A stretch of 26,752 nucleotides of DNA, taken from NCBI GenBank assembly GCA_041750975.1, contig JBGSYN010000197.1, positions 1 to 26,752 on the forward strand, read 5' to 3'. Under the pieces are notes generated by a model. It had not been told where the DNA came from, did no database searches, and worked only from the letters and a program-made list of their open reading frames with translations. The position numbers were made by a program, and so were the translations under genes. Below, in pieces: positions 8,475 to 16,481 of the stretch (its first letter is position 1; the number at the start of each line of letters is the position of its first letter). Origin of the DNA: JBGSYN01 sp041750975. GTDB taxonomy: Bacteria > Pseudomonadota > Alphaproteobacteria > Geminicoccales > Geminicoccaceae.

Positions 8475-9056
8475 TCAGTCGTGGGCCATCTGGGCTTCGA
8501 TGGCATCGGCAAAACCGTCGAGCCTCGGGTCGCCGTCGAGATCGTCTTCGGGATTGGGCTCGTCTTCCTCGACCGGCGGTGCCGCCTTGCCGGCCTGGAT
8601 ATCCGCTTCTTCCTGAGATCGCGCGATGTTGACCGTGACGGCGACCTCGACCTCGGGATGAAGGGCAATGACCACAGAATGGATGCCCACGGTCTTGAGC
8701 GACTGGTCGAGCTGCACCTGGCGCCGATCGAGGGTCAATCCGTCACTGACGAAGGCTTCGACGATGTCGCGGCCGCTCACCGAGCCGTAGAGCTGTTTGG
8801 TCTCGCTCGCCTGCCGCAGAATAACGACCGAACGGCCATCGATCCGCTTGGCCATTTCCTCGGCATCCTGGCGCCGCTCGAGATTGACCGTTTCGAGTTG
8901 CGCCCGCCGCTTCTCGAAATTGTCGAGTGCCTGCTGGGAAGCGCGCACAGCCTTGCCCTGCGGGATCAGATAGTTGCGGGCAAAGCCGGCGCGGACTTTG
9001 ACGACATCCCCCATCTGACCGAGCTTCGGGATCCGCTCCATCAAAATGATTTCCAT
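8475..9056 (-). CDS. rplI: 50S ribosomal protein L9
   Basis: Binds 23S rRNA domain V and the base of the L1 stalk. The N-terminal L9 block MEIILMERIPKLGQMGDVVKVRAG, with FARNYLIPQGKA, is exact for the family (residues 1-37), followed by the long connecting helix and C-terminal domain ending near VAVTVNIA. At 193 residues it is longer than the about 150 of E. coli because of an acidic C-terminal tail (PPVEEDEPNPEDDLDGDPRLDG), as in other Alphaproteobacteria. The start is ATG 9056, nine bases after AGGAG; the same frame happens to remain open upstream to 9707 through the neighbouring gene. It is the last gene of the rpsF-rpsR-DUF2232-rplI operon. Confidence 0.97.
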   Translation of the reverse strand: MEIILMERIPKLGQMGDVVKVRAGFARNYLIPQGKAVRASQQALDNFEKRRAQLETVNLERRQDAEEMAKRIDGRSVVILRQASETKQLYGSVSGRDIVEAFVSDGLTLDRRQVQLDQSLKTVGIHSVVIALHPEVEVAVTVNIARSQEEADIQAGKAAPPVEEDEPNPEDDLDGDPRLDGFADAIEAQMAHD

Positions 9057-9097
9057 GATTCGATACTCCTGAACGTCGAAAGCTTGAGAATTTGAAA

Positions 9098-10012
9098 TCA
9101 GGTGAAGCGTTGGCGCAGATGCAGGCGGTCCTCGGCCAGTCCAAGTATCACCACGAACAGCGCCACCCAACCCAGGAAGACCACGAGGAGATAGAACAGG
9201 ATGAGCATCGGCCCGCGCCATGGCCGGGGCTGCAGATAGGCGTGAACCACCGCCTGGCCCTGAATGAAGAATAGCGCCATCATCAACGCCAGCGCCGTCG
9301 CCGCGATGATGAAGACGGTGCCGCTGAAGACAATGGTGCCGAGTGTCGTCGCAGCCAAGGCGATAATCGCCCAGCCGGGCAGGCTCAGCGTAGCGAGCGC
9401 CGGGGTCGGGCGCTGCGCGTTGCCGCTTCGCGCTGCCAGGCGTTGCGCGACGATGGCGTTGATCAATGTCGACGTCAGCAGCACCACCGCCATCATTGCT
9501 GGCACGAATTTGGCCAGGCGCTCGAATAGTGCGGGATCGAAGCTTTGGCCTTGAGGGAGCGCGATGGTTTCGGTGATACGGCTGAATACCTCGACGATCG
9601 ATGTCGTGACGTCGATGGACTGGCTCTCGAGCGCGAGCACGACGACGCCGACCAGCGCCAGGAAATAGATCGCGAGTTGCGCCACCAGCCAGCCAAGGGG
9701 ATACCACTGGATGTTGCCTTGCTCATCCGTTCGGGAGAGCAGCCACTGACGGACGAGAATGATGCAGGGGACGATGCTCGCCAAGGCGAACACCAGACCC
9801 GGGATCATCCCGCCGAGCATCAAAACGATCGTCATGCCGAGTGCGGAGGCAATGAGTAGCGGCTTCAACCCCAATGTCAGACCGCAAAACAAGAGGGGCA
9901 ACTGCGTCAGCATTTGCAGGACGGCCATCAGCGGACTGGCCGGAGCCGAGACGAACAGGACGGCGCTAGCGGTACCCGCCAAGGCTATGGTGATAAGCCC
10001 TTGCTTCTGCAT
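9098..10012 (-). CDS. DUF2232 family membrane protein
   Basis: A 304-residue inner-membrane protein with about eight hydrophobic helices spread over the length, starting at residue 5 and ending with a positively charged tail (EDRLHLRQRFT). Its position between rpsR and rplI is the conserved place of DUF2232 (YybS-like) proteins in Alphaproteobacteria, and the helix pattern fits. No catalytic motif is evident and the function is unknown. The ATG at 10012 lies 22 bp after the rpsR stop with a GAGG about eight bases upstream. Co-transcription with ribosomal protein genes suggests growth-rate-linked expression. Confidence 0.82.
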   Translation of the reverse strand: MQKQGLITIALAGTASAVLFVSAPASPLMAVLQMLTQLPLLFCGLTLGLKPLLIASALGMTIVLMLGGMIPGLVFALASIVPCIILVRQWLLSRTDEQGNIQWYPLGWLVAQLAIYFLALVGVVVLALESQSIDVTTSIVEVFSRITETIALPQGQSFDPALFERLAKFVPAMMAVVLLTSTLINAIVAQRLAARSGNAQRPTPALATLSLPGWAIIALAATTLGTIVFSGTVFIIAATALALMMALFFIQGQAVVHAYLQPRPWRGPMLILFYLLVVFLGWVALFVVILGLAEDRLHLRQRFT

Positions 10013-10034
10013 GGCGCCGCCTCAAGGAGAGGCC

Positions 10035-10325
10035 TTATCCGGAGACGTAGGGCAGAAGGGCGAGTTCGCGCGCCCGCCTGATGGCGCGAGCAAGGGCGCG
10101 TTGCTCCTTGGCGGTCACGGCCGTGATCCGTCGTGGCACGATCTTGCCGCGCTCCGAGACGAAACGCTGCAGCAGCTTGACGTCCTTGTAGTCGATCTTG
10201 GGCGCGTCCGCATGGGCGAACGGGCTCGACTTGCGGCGGCGGAAGAACGGGCGGCGAATCGTGATGTTGGGCGGTTCGCGACGGCCCGAATCGTCCTGCG
10301 GCCCACGGCTGCGATATTCAGACAT
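10035..10325 (-). CDS. rpsR: 30S ribosomal protein S18
   Basis: Binds 16S rRNA as a heterodimer with S6. The 96-residue protein contains the S18 core: PFFRRRKSSPF, IDYKDVKLLQRFVSERGKIVPRRITAVTAKEQRALARAIRRARELALLPYV. The start ATG 10325 shares one base with the rpsF stop (TGATG), so translation is coupled to S6. A TTG directly before it (10328) is a possible but unlikely start. The N-terminus has a short basic, glycine-rich extension before the core. S6 and S18 being adjacent and coupled fits their joint assembly on the platform of the small subunit. Confidence 0.97.
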   Translation of the reverse strand: MSEYRSRGPQDDSGRREPPNITIRRPFFRRRKSSPFAHADAPKIDYKDVKLLQRFVSERGKIVPRRITAVTAKEQRALARAIRRARELALLPYVSG

Positions 10326-10861
10326 CAATCATCTCCTCGGTCGCCGCCGGACCGGCTCTCGCGGGTGTCTCCGGGCCGCTCGTAATCGGCCCGAACGCCT
10401 CCACGATCGGCTCTTTCAGGCCGATCGCCGCGGTCGAAACGCTCGCCACGCTCCGGCCGGTCGCCGCGATCGAAACGATCGCCACGTTCCGGTCGGTCGC
10501 CACGACGGCCACCGCGATCGCCCCGTTCGTCGCGATAGGTCCGGGCCTGCGCCTGGACCGAGGGGCCTTCTTCGAAGCCTTCGACCTTGACGCTCAGATA
10601 GCGGATGACGTCGTCGTGGATGCGCTGGGTCCGCTCGAGCTCCGTGAGTGCTGCCGCCGGCGCGTCGATATTGAGGTGCAGGTAGTGGCCCTTGCGATTC
10701 TTCTTGACGCGATACGCAAGCGTCCGCAGGCCCCAATATTCATATTTGGCGACAGTGCCGCCCTGGGCCACCACCAATTCCGTGAATTGATCGGCCAGGC
10801 CTTGCGCCTGCTGCGCCGTCAGATCCGGTCGTGCGATGACCGTGTGCTCATACAAAGGCAT
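10325..10861 (-). CDS. rpsF: 30S ribosomal protein S6 with long repetitive Arg/Gly/Asp tail
   Basis: S6 binds 16S rRNA together with S18. Residues 1-97 form the normal S6 domain (MPLYEHTVIARPDL; VAKYEYWGLRTLAYRVKKNRKGHY; VIRYLSVKVEGFEEGPS). The protein then continues to 178 residues with a low-complexity tail rich in Arg, Gly and Asp, including three copies of a 12-residue repeat. E. coli S6 has about 131 residues plus added glutamates, so the tail here is long. A sigma-70-like promoter stands at 10981-11009 and gives a leader of about 113 nt with a hairpin. The GGAGAT before the ATG is about 12 bases away, a weak spacing that would suit translational control. Confidence 0.96.
   Translation of the reverse strand: MPLYEHTVIARPDLTAQQAQGLADQFTELVVAQGGTVAKYEYWGLRTLAYRVKKNRKGHYLHLNIDAPAAALTELERTQRIHDDVIRYLSVKVEGFEEGPSVQAQARTYRDERGDRGGRRGDRPERGDRFDRGDRPERGERFDRGDRPERADRGGVRADYERPGDTRESRSGGDRGDD
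10397..10504 (-). repeat. Three tandem 36-bp repeats within rpsF
   Basis: Codons 120-155 encode RGDRPERGDRFD, RGDRPERGERFD and RGDRPERADRGG, three 12-residue units with closely similar DNA. This repeated, disordered, charged tail is likely to vary in copy number between strains. Confidence 0.9.
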
Positions 10862-10915
10862 TTATCGCAACATCTCCATCAACCCTGGCCAGGTGCAAAA
10901 CACGAAAGGACCGAC

Positions 10916-10942
10916 CGCAAGCTCCTAAGCTCCAGGCTTGCG
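10916..10942 (-). promoter_or_regulatory. Hairpin in the rpsF 5' leader
   Basis: CGCAAGC (10916-10922) and GCTTGCG (10936-10942) form a perfect 7-bp stem in the transcribed leader, about 55 nt before the rpsF start. Leaders of rpsF mRNAs in many bacteria hold an S6:S18-binding structure for feedback control; whether this hairpin is one has not been established. Confidence 0.4.
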
Positions 10943-10980
10943 AGGTCAGTCCGAAATCTCATGAATAGATCGCGCGGCCG

Positions 10981-11009
10981 GACATACCGGCGCAGGCCGC
11001 CTCAGTCAA
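10981..11009 (-). promoter_or_regulatory. Sigma-70-like promoter of the rpsF operon
   Basis: On the minus strand: TTGACT (11009-11004), a 17-bp spacer, TATGTC (10986-10981). It lies in the 331-bp divergent region between rpsF and fabD (10862-11192), which also holds the rpsF leader hairpin, the fabD promoter and a small fabD leader; no other gene is visible there. Confidence 0.6.
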
Positions 11010-11075
11010 GGCAACCGCCCCACGATCAACGTAGGCGCGGGACTATAGCTGAAAATAGATGGACCGCAAGCGTCC

Positions 11076-11103
11076 TTGACAGGCTTTCACAGCAGGCTAT
11101 CAC
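11076..11103 (+). promoter_or_regulatory. Sigma-70-like promoter of fabD
   Basis: TTGACA (11076-11081), a 16-bp spacer, TATCAC (11098-11103). The predicted leader is about 80 nt and can fold as CCTCG (11117-11121)/CGAGG (11144-11148) enclosing GCGG/CCGC (11122-11134). Confidence 0.55.
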
Positions 11104-11178
11104 GCGGTTCCACGTCCCTCGGCGGCATCGCCGCTTCCCGTCGCGAGGCATCTCCATCCCTGGATTCTTAAGGCTGCC

Positions 11179-11196
11179 ATGATCCGCACATTATGA
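11179..11196 (+). promoter_or_regulatory. Five-codon leader ORF overlapping the fabD start
   Basis: TAAGG (11169-11173) stands five bases before an ATG that opens a five-codon frame (M-I-R-T-L) whose TGA overlaps the fabD ATG as ATGA. fabD itself has no other nearby ribosome binding site, so ribosomes may reach fabD by termination and reinitiation. This is inference from the layout. Confidence 0.35.
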
Positions 11197-12161
11197 CATC
11201 GCCGAATGCCGTCGCAGTATTTCCGGGCCAGGGCTCGCAGCGGGTCGGCATGGGCAAAGCCTTGGCCGAGCACAGTGCGGCGGCGCGCGCGGTCTTCGAG
11301 GAAGTCGATGCGGCATTGGGCGAGAAACTGTCGCTGGTGATTTTCGAGGGCCCGCAGGAGCGGTTGACGCTCACCGCCAATGCGCAGCCGGCGCTGATGG
11401 CGACCTCGGTCGCCGCGGTTCGAGCCTATGAAGAGGCGTTGGGCCATCCGCTGCAGGACGAAGTGTCATTTCTCGCCGGGCACTCCCTGGGTGAATATTC
11501 CGCGCTGGCCGGCATAGGCGCGCTCAGCGTCAGCGATGCCGCCCGCGTGCTGCGGTTGCGGGGCGAGGCCATGCAGGAAGCGGTGGCGGTCGGTGAGGGT
11601 GCCATGGCCGTCATCCTCGGCCTCGAGGTCGAAGCCGTCGAGGCGATCGCCAGGGACGCCACCGAGGCCGCCGGTGTCGACACGGGAAGTGTTTGCACGC
11701 TTGCCAACGATAATGCCGAGGGGCAGGCCGTGTTGAGCGGCCATCGTCCGGTGGTGGAGATCGCTGTCGTTCTGGCCAAGGCCAAGGGGGCCCGTCGCAG
11801 CATGCTGCTTGACGTCAGTGCGCCCTTTCACTGTTCGCTCATGGCGCCTGCGGCAGCTCGCCTCGCCGCCGCACTGACGGATATCGACCTGAAGCCACCG
11901 GCGCGGCCCATCATTACCAATGTCACGGCACAGCCGGAAAGCGATGCGGCAGTGCTCAAGAGGCTTTTGGTCGAGCAGGTGACGGCACGGGTGCGCTGGC
12001 GCGAGTGCATCCAGATCATGGCGGGGCTGGGTTGCCGGACGATGATCGAGTTCGGCGCCGGCAAGGTCCTCACCGGGCTGGCGCGTCGGGCATTCGCCGG
12101 CGCTACGCTTGTCAATATAAGTGAGCCGGGCGATCTGCCGTCATCGAGTTCGTCGGCGTAG
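11193..12161 (+). CDS. fabD: Malonyl-CoA:ACP transacylase
   Basis: Moves malonyl from CoA to acyl carrier protein, the entry step of type II fatty acid synthesis. FPGQGSQ at residues 10-16, the nucleophile motif GHSLGEYSAL with Ser98, RLRGEAMQEA with the carboxylate-binding Arg123, and APFHCSLM with the catalytic His213 are all present. The 322-residue length is slightly above the usual 310 because of a short Ser-rich C-terminus. The start ATG 11193 is set by the family N-terminus; it overlaps the stop of a five-codon leader frame. It is first in a plus-strand set fabD-fabG-acpP-fabF-mltG, with 21 bp to fabG. Confidence 0.96.
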   Translation: MTSPNAVAVFPGQGSQRVGMGKALAEHSAAARAVFEEVDAALGEKLSLVIFEGPQERLTLTANAQPALMATSVAAVRAYEEALGHPLQDEVSFLAGHSLGEYSALAGIGALSVSDAARVLRLRGEAMQEAVAVGEGAMAVILGLEVEAVEAIARDATEAAGVDTGSVCTLANDNAEGQAVLSGHRPVVEIAVVLAKAKGARRSMLLDVSAPFHCSLMAPAAARLAAALTDIDLKPPARPIITNVTAQPESDAAVLKRLLVEQVTARVRWRECIQIMAGLGCRTMIEFGAGKVLTGLARRAFAGATLVNISEPGDLPSSSSSA

Positions 12162-12182
12162 GTTTGGGAAAGGGCGCATAGG

Positions 12183-12917
12183 ATGTTCGATCTGAGCGGG
12201 CGGCGAGCGCTCGTCACCGGAGCCACGGGTGGCATTGGCCGGGCCATCGCCACGGCTTTGCATAGCCAGGGTGCGACCGTCATCCTTTCCGGACGTCGTG
12301 CGGATGTCCTCGATGAAGTCGCAAGCGCACTCCGCGAGCGCGTCGAGACGGTGCTTGCCGACCTTGAAAATCCCGATGCCGGCGAGGTTCTGGTGGCAGC
12401 AGCCGACGCCAATGGCGGTCTCGACATCGTCGTCAACAATGCCGGCATTACCCGGGACACACTGGCGATGCGCATGAAGGACGAGGACTGGCAGGTGGTT
12501 CTCGATACCAACCTGACCTCGGCATTCCGTGTGATCCGCGCAGCGCTCAAGGGCATGATGCGCAAGCGCTACGGGCGCATCATCAACATTACGAGCGTGG
12601 TCGGCGTCACCGGCAATCCCGGCCAGGCCAATTACGCGGCCGCCAAGGCGGGCATGATCGGGATGTCGAAATCGCTTGCGGCCGAAGTCGCGAGCCGCGG
12701 CATCACCGTCAATTGCATCGCGCCGGGCTTCATCGAGACGGCCATGACGGGGTCTTTGAATGACAAGCAGCGCGAGGCGGTCTTGAGCCGGGTGCCGATC
12801 GGCCGCCTCGGCACGACGGCGGACGTTGCGGCCACCGCGATCTATCTGGCGAGCGAGGAAGCGTCATATGTGACCGGCCAGACATTGCATGTGAATGGCG
12901 GTCTCGCCATGTCCTAG
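12183..12917 (+). CDS. fabG: 3-oxoacyl-ACP reductase
   Basis: NADPH-dependent reduction of 3-oxoacyl-ACP in fatty acid elongation. The short-chain dehydrogenase motifs are complete: TGATGGIG (residues 12-19), NNAG (85-88), and the catalytic set Asn110, Ser138, Tyr151 and Lys155 (YAAAK). The end VTGQTLHVNGGLAMS is typical of FabG. At 244 residues it is the standard length. It sits between fabD and acpP, which separates it from the many other reductases of the same fold. The ATG follows an AGG close upstream, with a GAAAGGG slightly further away. Confidence 0.96.
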   Translation: MFDLSGRRALVTGATGGIGRAIATALHSQGATVILSGRRADVLDEVASALRERVETVLADLENPDAGEVLVAAADANGGLDIVVNNAGITRDTLAMRMKDEDWQVVLDTNLTSAFRVIRAALKGMMRKRYGRIINITSVVGVTGNPGQANYAAAKAGMIGMSKSLAAEVASRGITVNCIAPGFIETAMTGSLNDKQREAVLSRVPIGRLGTTADVAATAIYLASEEASYVTGQTLHVNGGLAMS

Positions 12918-12991
12918 GGCCGGCAATCGCCGACGCATTGAAAAGTAAAGCACCGGTCATTACCAACCCCGATCTAGGCAACTAACGGGCC

Positions 12992-13020
12992 TTGGTGTAC
13001 AAGCCGCCGGATCATTATGG
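12992..13020 (+). promoter_or_regulatory. Possible promoter of acpP
   Basis: TTGGTG (12992-12997), a 17-bp spacer and TTATGG (13015-13020) in the 169-bp gap before acpP. A separate promoter would fit the much higher need for acyl carrier protein, but the match to consensus is modest. Confidence 0.3.
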
Positions 13021-13086
13021 CAGGAATGTTCCGAGGCGCGGACACCCTCTACCCCATCATCAATACTTGCTGGAGACCTTAGAGAA

Positions 13087-13326
13087 ATGAGCGACATTCC
13101 GGAGCGCGTAAAAAAGATCGTCGTCGAGCATCTCGGCGTCGACGATGACAAGGTGACGCCGGAGGCGAGCTTTGTCGACGATCTGGGAGCGGACAGCCTC
13201 GACACCGTCGAGCTCGTCATGGCTTTCGAGGAAGAGTTCGGCTGCGAGATCCCGGACGATGCGGCGGAAAAGATCCTCACCGTGAAGGATGCGATCACGT
13301 TCCTCCAGGAACACGAGAGCAAGTGA
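13087..13326 (+). CDS. acpP: Acyl carrier protein
   Basis: A 79-residue acidic four-helix protein that carries acyl chains on a 4'-phosphopantetheine arm. The attachment site is Ser37 in DLGADSLDTVELVMAFEEEF, matching the family exactly. It also has the usual VTPEASFVDDLG loop and IPDDAAEKILTVKDA helix. A GGAG lies eleven bases before the ATG. The next gene, fabF, starts 34 bp after its stop. Phosphopantetheine supply links it to coaBC at the left end of the window. Confidence 0.98.
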   Translation: MSDIPERVKKIVVEHLGVDDDKVTPEASFVDDLGADSLDTVELVMAFEEEFGCEIPDDAAEKILTVKDAITFLQEHESK

Positions 13327-13360
13327 CCGAACGAGGAATTCTGCGGTTGAAAGGATGGTG

Positions 13361-14626
13361 ATGCGGCGGGTTGTCGTAACCGGATTGGGGCTCATTACGC
13401 CGCTCGGCGCGAGTGTCGGTGCCACATGGTCGAGGCTGATCGAAGGCAAGTCGGGCATTCGTGGCATCGAGGGGTTCGACGTCTCGGATCTGCCGTCGAA
13501 GATTGCGGGCCAGGTGCCGACGGGTGAGGGCGAGGGCGCCTTTCGAGCCACCGACTTCATGGAGGCCAAGGATGCCCGCAAGAACAGCCTCTTCATCAAT
13601 TATGCGATCGCCGCCGCCAAGGAAGCGATCGAGGATTCCGGTCTCGACCTCACTTCGGAAGCGGCGCAACGCCGAACGGGCGTGCAGATCGGCTCCGGCA
13701 TCGGCGGCCTTCCGGAAATTTACGAGACCTCGATCACCTTGTTCGAGCGGGGTCCACGCAGGGTCAGTCCGTTCTTCATTCCCTCCGCCCTGATCAATCT
13801 TGCGAGCGGCCAGGTCTCGATCAGGTTCGGGCTCAGAGGGCCCAACGTGTCGGCGGTCACGGCCTGCGCCACCGGGGCTCACGCGATTGGCGACGCTGCC
13901 CGTCTGGTTGCGCTCGGCGATGCCGATGCGATGGTGGCAGGTGGCTCCGAGGCTGCGATGTGCCGCCTTACCGTCGCCGGCTTTGCGGCATCGCGGGCGC
14001 TGTCGACAGGCTACAACGAGACTCCCGAAAAGGCCTCGCGGCCCTGGGACAAGGGCCGGGACGGCTTCGTGCTCGCCGAAGGCGCCGGTGTCGTCGTGGT
14101 CGAGGAACTGGAGCATGCGCGGCGGCGGGGTGCCAATATTTACGCCGAGCTTCGGGGCTACGGGCTTTCCGGCGACGCCTATCATGTAACAGCGCCTTCC
14201 CCCGAGGGTGACGGTGCTTATCGGGCCATGCAGGGGGCGCTCAAATCCGCCGGTCTTTTGCCCGAAAATATCGACTATATCAACGCCCACGGCACGTCGA
14301 CGCCGCTCGGTGACGAGATCGAGCTGGGTGCCGTAAGGCGCATGTTCGGGCCGGCCATCGAAACGGTTTCGATGTCGTCGACCAAATCGGCGATCGGTCA
14401 TCTGCTCGGGGCCGCCGGCAGCGTCGAGGCGATTTTCTCGATCCTCGCCCTGCAGCATGGAATCCTGCCGCCGACCTTGAACCTGGACGAGCCGGGCGAG
14501 GGCTGCACCGGAGTCGATCTGGTGCCCTTCGAGGCGAAAGAACGCGACGTCAAGGCCGTTCTCTCCAATGCGTTCGGTTTTGGCGGCACCAATGCGAGCC
14601 TCATCTTCTCCCAAGTTACTCTCTAG
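13361..14626 (+). CDS. fabF: 3-oxoacyl-ACP synthase II
   Basis: Elongating condensing enzyme of type II fatty acid synthesis. The Cys-His-His triad is Cys169 (VTACATGAHA), His310 (INAHGTSTPLGD) and His347 (KSAIGHLLGAAGS), with Lys342 in the last motif. The terminal NAFGFGGTNASL is the usual glycine-rich end. The start is ATG 13361, six bases after AAGG, giving 421 residues, the normal FabF length and N-terminus MRRVVVTGLGLITPLG. The frame is open further upstream to 13289 but that overlaps acpP. Nine bases separate it from mltG. Confidence 0.97.
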   Translation: MRRVVVTGLGLITPLGASVGATWSRLIEGKSGIRGIEGFDVSDLPSKIAGQVPTGEGEGAFRATDFMEAKDARKNSLFINYAIAAAKEAIEDSGLDLTSEAAQRRTGVQIGSGIGGLPEIYETSITLFERGPRRVSPFFIPSALINLASGQVSIRFGLRGPNVSAVTACATGAHAIGDAARLVALGDADAMVAGGSEAAMCRLTVAGFAASRALSTGYNETPEKASRPWDKGRDGFVLAEGAGVVVVEELEHARRRGANIYAELRGYGLSGDAYHVTAPSPEGDGAYRAMQGALKSAGLLPENIDYINAHGTSTPLGDEIELGAVRRMFGPAIETVSMSSTKSAIGHLLGAAGSVEAIFSILALQHGILPPTLNLDEPGEGCTGVDLVPFEAKERDVKAVLSNAFGFGGTNASLIFSQVTL

Positions 14627-14635
14627 GTTGTCGTT

Positions 14636-15703
14636 ATGGCGGAAGGTCGGCGCAGGAGCTTTCTGGCCGTCCTCTTGATCGTCGTGATGCTGATGCTGGT
14701 GGGATCCTTCGGTGTCTGGCGCTATTTGCTGGCGGTGATGGAAAGACCGGGGCCGCTCGAGACCGAGACCGTCGTGATGATTCCCCGAGGTTCCGGATTT
14801 TCAGGCATCACGGCCATTCTCGAATCTGCAGGAGCGCTCGAGGATCCGATTGCTTTCCGCGTGATGTCACGGCTCACGGGACGCGATCGCAATCTCAAGG
14901 CCGGTGAGTACGAGATCGAGACTCATGCCAGCCCCAATGCCATTCTCGATGCGCTCGAATCGGGGGACGCCATTCTCCACCGGATTACCGTGCCGGAGGG
15001 CCTGACGGTCTACGAGGTCTTCGAGATCCTGGAAAAGTCTCGCATACTGTCCGGCGAGCTGCCGGATGTGCTGCCGGCCGAGGGATCGTTGCTGCCCGAG
15101 ACCTATCTGGTCGCGAGAGACGAGCGCAGGAGCGCCGTCATCGAGCGTATGAGCAGCGCCATGACCAAGACGCTCGACGAGCTGTGGCCGAACCGGGCTC
15201 CGGATCTGCCGCTCGAAACCAAACAGGAAGCCCTGGTTCTCGCGTCGATCATCGAGAAGGAAACCTCGCTCGACGACGAATATCCGATCGTTGCGGGTGT
15301 CTTCTACAATCGTTTGCGGCGAGGCATGCGGCTGCAGACGGATCCGACGGTGATCTATGCGCTCACCAATGGCGAGGGTAGCCTTGGCAGACCCTTGACG
15401 CGTGCCGACCTCCAAGTCGAGCATGACTACAACACCTATGTCGTCTCGGGACTGCCGCCCGGGCCGATTGCCAACCCCGGAAGAGAAGCCATCGGGGCGG
15501 TGCTCAATCCGGTCGAGACCAACTATCTCTATTTCGTTGCGGATGGCAGCGGCGGTCACGCATTCGCCCGATCGCTGGATGCGCACAACCGCAATGTTCG
15601 CAATTGGCGTCGCGTGCTCGCCGAAGAACAGTCCAGGGCGCCGATACCGATACTGCGCCCTCAGCTCGAGGTCGCGCCGGCAGGGGTCAGCGCCCCTCCT
15701 TGA
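14636..15703 (+). CDS. mltG: Endolytic murein transglycosylase MltG
   Basis: Cuts nascent glycan strands in peptidoglycan, ending chain growth. A single N-terminal membrane helix (about residues 9-33) anchors it with the rest in the periplasm. A LysM-like region (about 45-110) is followed by the YceG/MltG catalytic domain. The catalytic glutamate is the first Glu in ASIIEKET (Glu207), and downstream VFYNRLRRGMRLQTDPTVIYAL and VSGLPPGPIANPG are family hallmarks. The 355-residue length is typical. It follows fabF by 9 bp, the widespread fabF-mltG coupling. Its last 17 bases overlap the 3' end of the convergent dehydrogenase gene. Confidence 0.95.
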   Translation: MAEGRRRSFLAVLLIVVMLMLVGSFGVWRYLLAVMERPGPLETETVVMIPRGSGFSGITAILESAGALEDPIAFRVMSRLTGRDRNLKAGEYEIETHASPNAILDALESGDAILHRITVPEGLTVYEVFEILEKSRILSGELPDVLPAEGSLLPETYLVARDERRSAVIERMSSAMTKTLDELWPNRAPDLPLETKQEALVLASIIEKETSLDDEYPIVAGVFYNRLRRGMRLQTDPTVIYALTNGEGSLGRPLTRADLQVEHDYNTYVVSGLPPGPIANPGREAIGAVLNPVETNYLYFVADGSGGHAFARSLDAHNRNVRNWRRVLAEEQSRAPIPILRPQLEVAPAGVSAPP

Positions 15704-16481
15704 TCGGCAGGCGGCTCAAACACCAGTCCGACAAGCTTGGCGGCAGTGCTGCCAGGAGCAGCACGGACCAATAGATCGGCCAAGGGAACGCGATCCGGCC
15801 GCGATTTCTGGAAAGGCCCGCAAGAATGATTCCTGCCGCTTTCTCCGGCGTCATCGTCAACGGCATCGGGAAGGGATTGTTCTGCGTCAGCGGTGTGTCG
15901 ATGAAGCCCGGACAAACGACGCTGACGGCAATTCCATCCTTCTTGAGGAGAGGTCGAAGCGCCTCGCCATAAAGCCTGACACCGCCTTTCGACGCCGAAT
16001 AGGCCGGGGCAGGCGGCATGCCTCTGAACCCCGCGAGCGAGCCGATGATGGCGATCTGGCCGGCATGGCGATCCCGCATCAGCGGGATCAGGGGCTCGAT
16101 GGTGTTCATCACGCCGATCAGATTGACCGCTGCTATGTCCTGCCGGCCGCCTGGCGCCGTGGTCGCTCCTGAAATGCCGGCATTGGCAATGACGAGATCG
16201 AGCGGGGCCTGAGCAAAAGCCTGCTCGATCTCACGCTGCATTGAGGCGCTGTCGCGGACATCGGCGATCTTGCACGCAGCGATCGCACCCAGGCCGCGGC
16301 AAGCTTGCGCCACGGCGTCGAGCCTCGCGGCATCCCGGCCCAGCAGGCTCAAACGGGTCCCGGGTTTGGCCAGGGCCCTGGCCAGGGCGGCGCCGAGGCC
16401 GCTGCTGGCGCCGGTGATCAGGCAGTGACGAACCGTGCGGGCTTCTGCCGGGATGTTGACGGCGCTAGTACTGCCGGCCAT
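15687..16481 (-). CDS. Short-chain dehydrogenase/reductase with C-terminal hydrophobic segment
   Basis: A 264-residue classical SDR: TGASSGLG (residues 24-31) for cofactor binding, IANAG (98-102), and the catalytic Ser148, Tyr161 and Lys165 (YSASK). Basic residues in LGRD after the second strand suggest NADPH preference. Residues 233-250 (PWPIYWSVLLLAALPPSL) are hydrophobic, which suggests membrane attachment, as in SDRs acting on lipids. The substrate is unknown. It lies on the opposite strand between mltG and gmk, a position that in many Alphaproteobacteria holds yicC on the same strand as mltG. The start at ATG 16481 lacks a clear ribosome binding site. It overlaps mltG by 17 bp and leaves only 33 bp to the divergent gmk. 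Confidence 0.88.
   Translation of the reverse strand: MAGSTSAVNIPAEARTVRHCLITGASSGLGAALARALAKPGTRLSLLGRDAARLDAVAQACRGLGAIAACKIADVRDSASMQREIEQAFAQAPLDLVIANAGISGATTAPGGRQDIAAVNLIGVMNTIEPLIPLMRDRHAGQIAIIGSLAGFRGMPPAPAYSASKGGVRLYGEALRPLLKKDGIAVSVVCPGFIDTPLTQNNPFPMPLTMTPEKAAGIILAGLSRNRGRIAFPWPIYWSVLLLAALPPSLSDWCLSRLPIKEGR

Noticed and set aside
9057..9707. Upstream continuation of the rplI frame to give a 410-residue protein
   Set aside because: The extension runs out of frame through the DUF2232 gene; L9 begins at ATG 9056 with a clear AGGAG.
13295..14614. 439-residue minus-strand frame opposite fabF
   Set aside because: Shadow of fabF; no motif, and no ribosome binding site or operon context.
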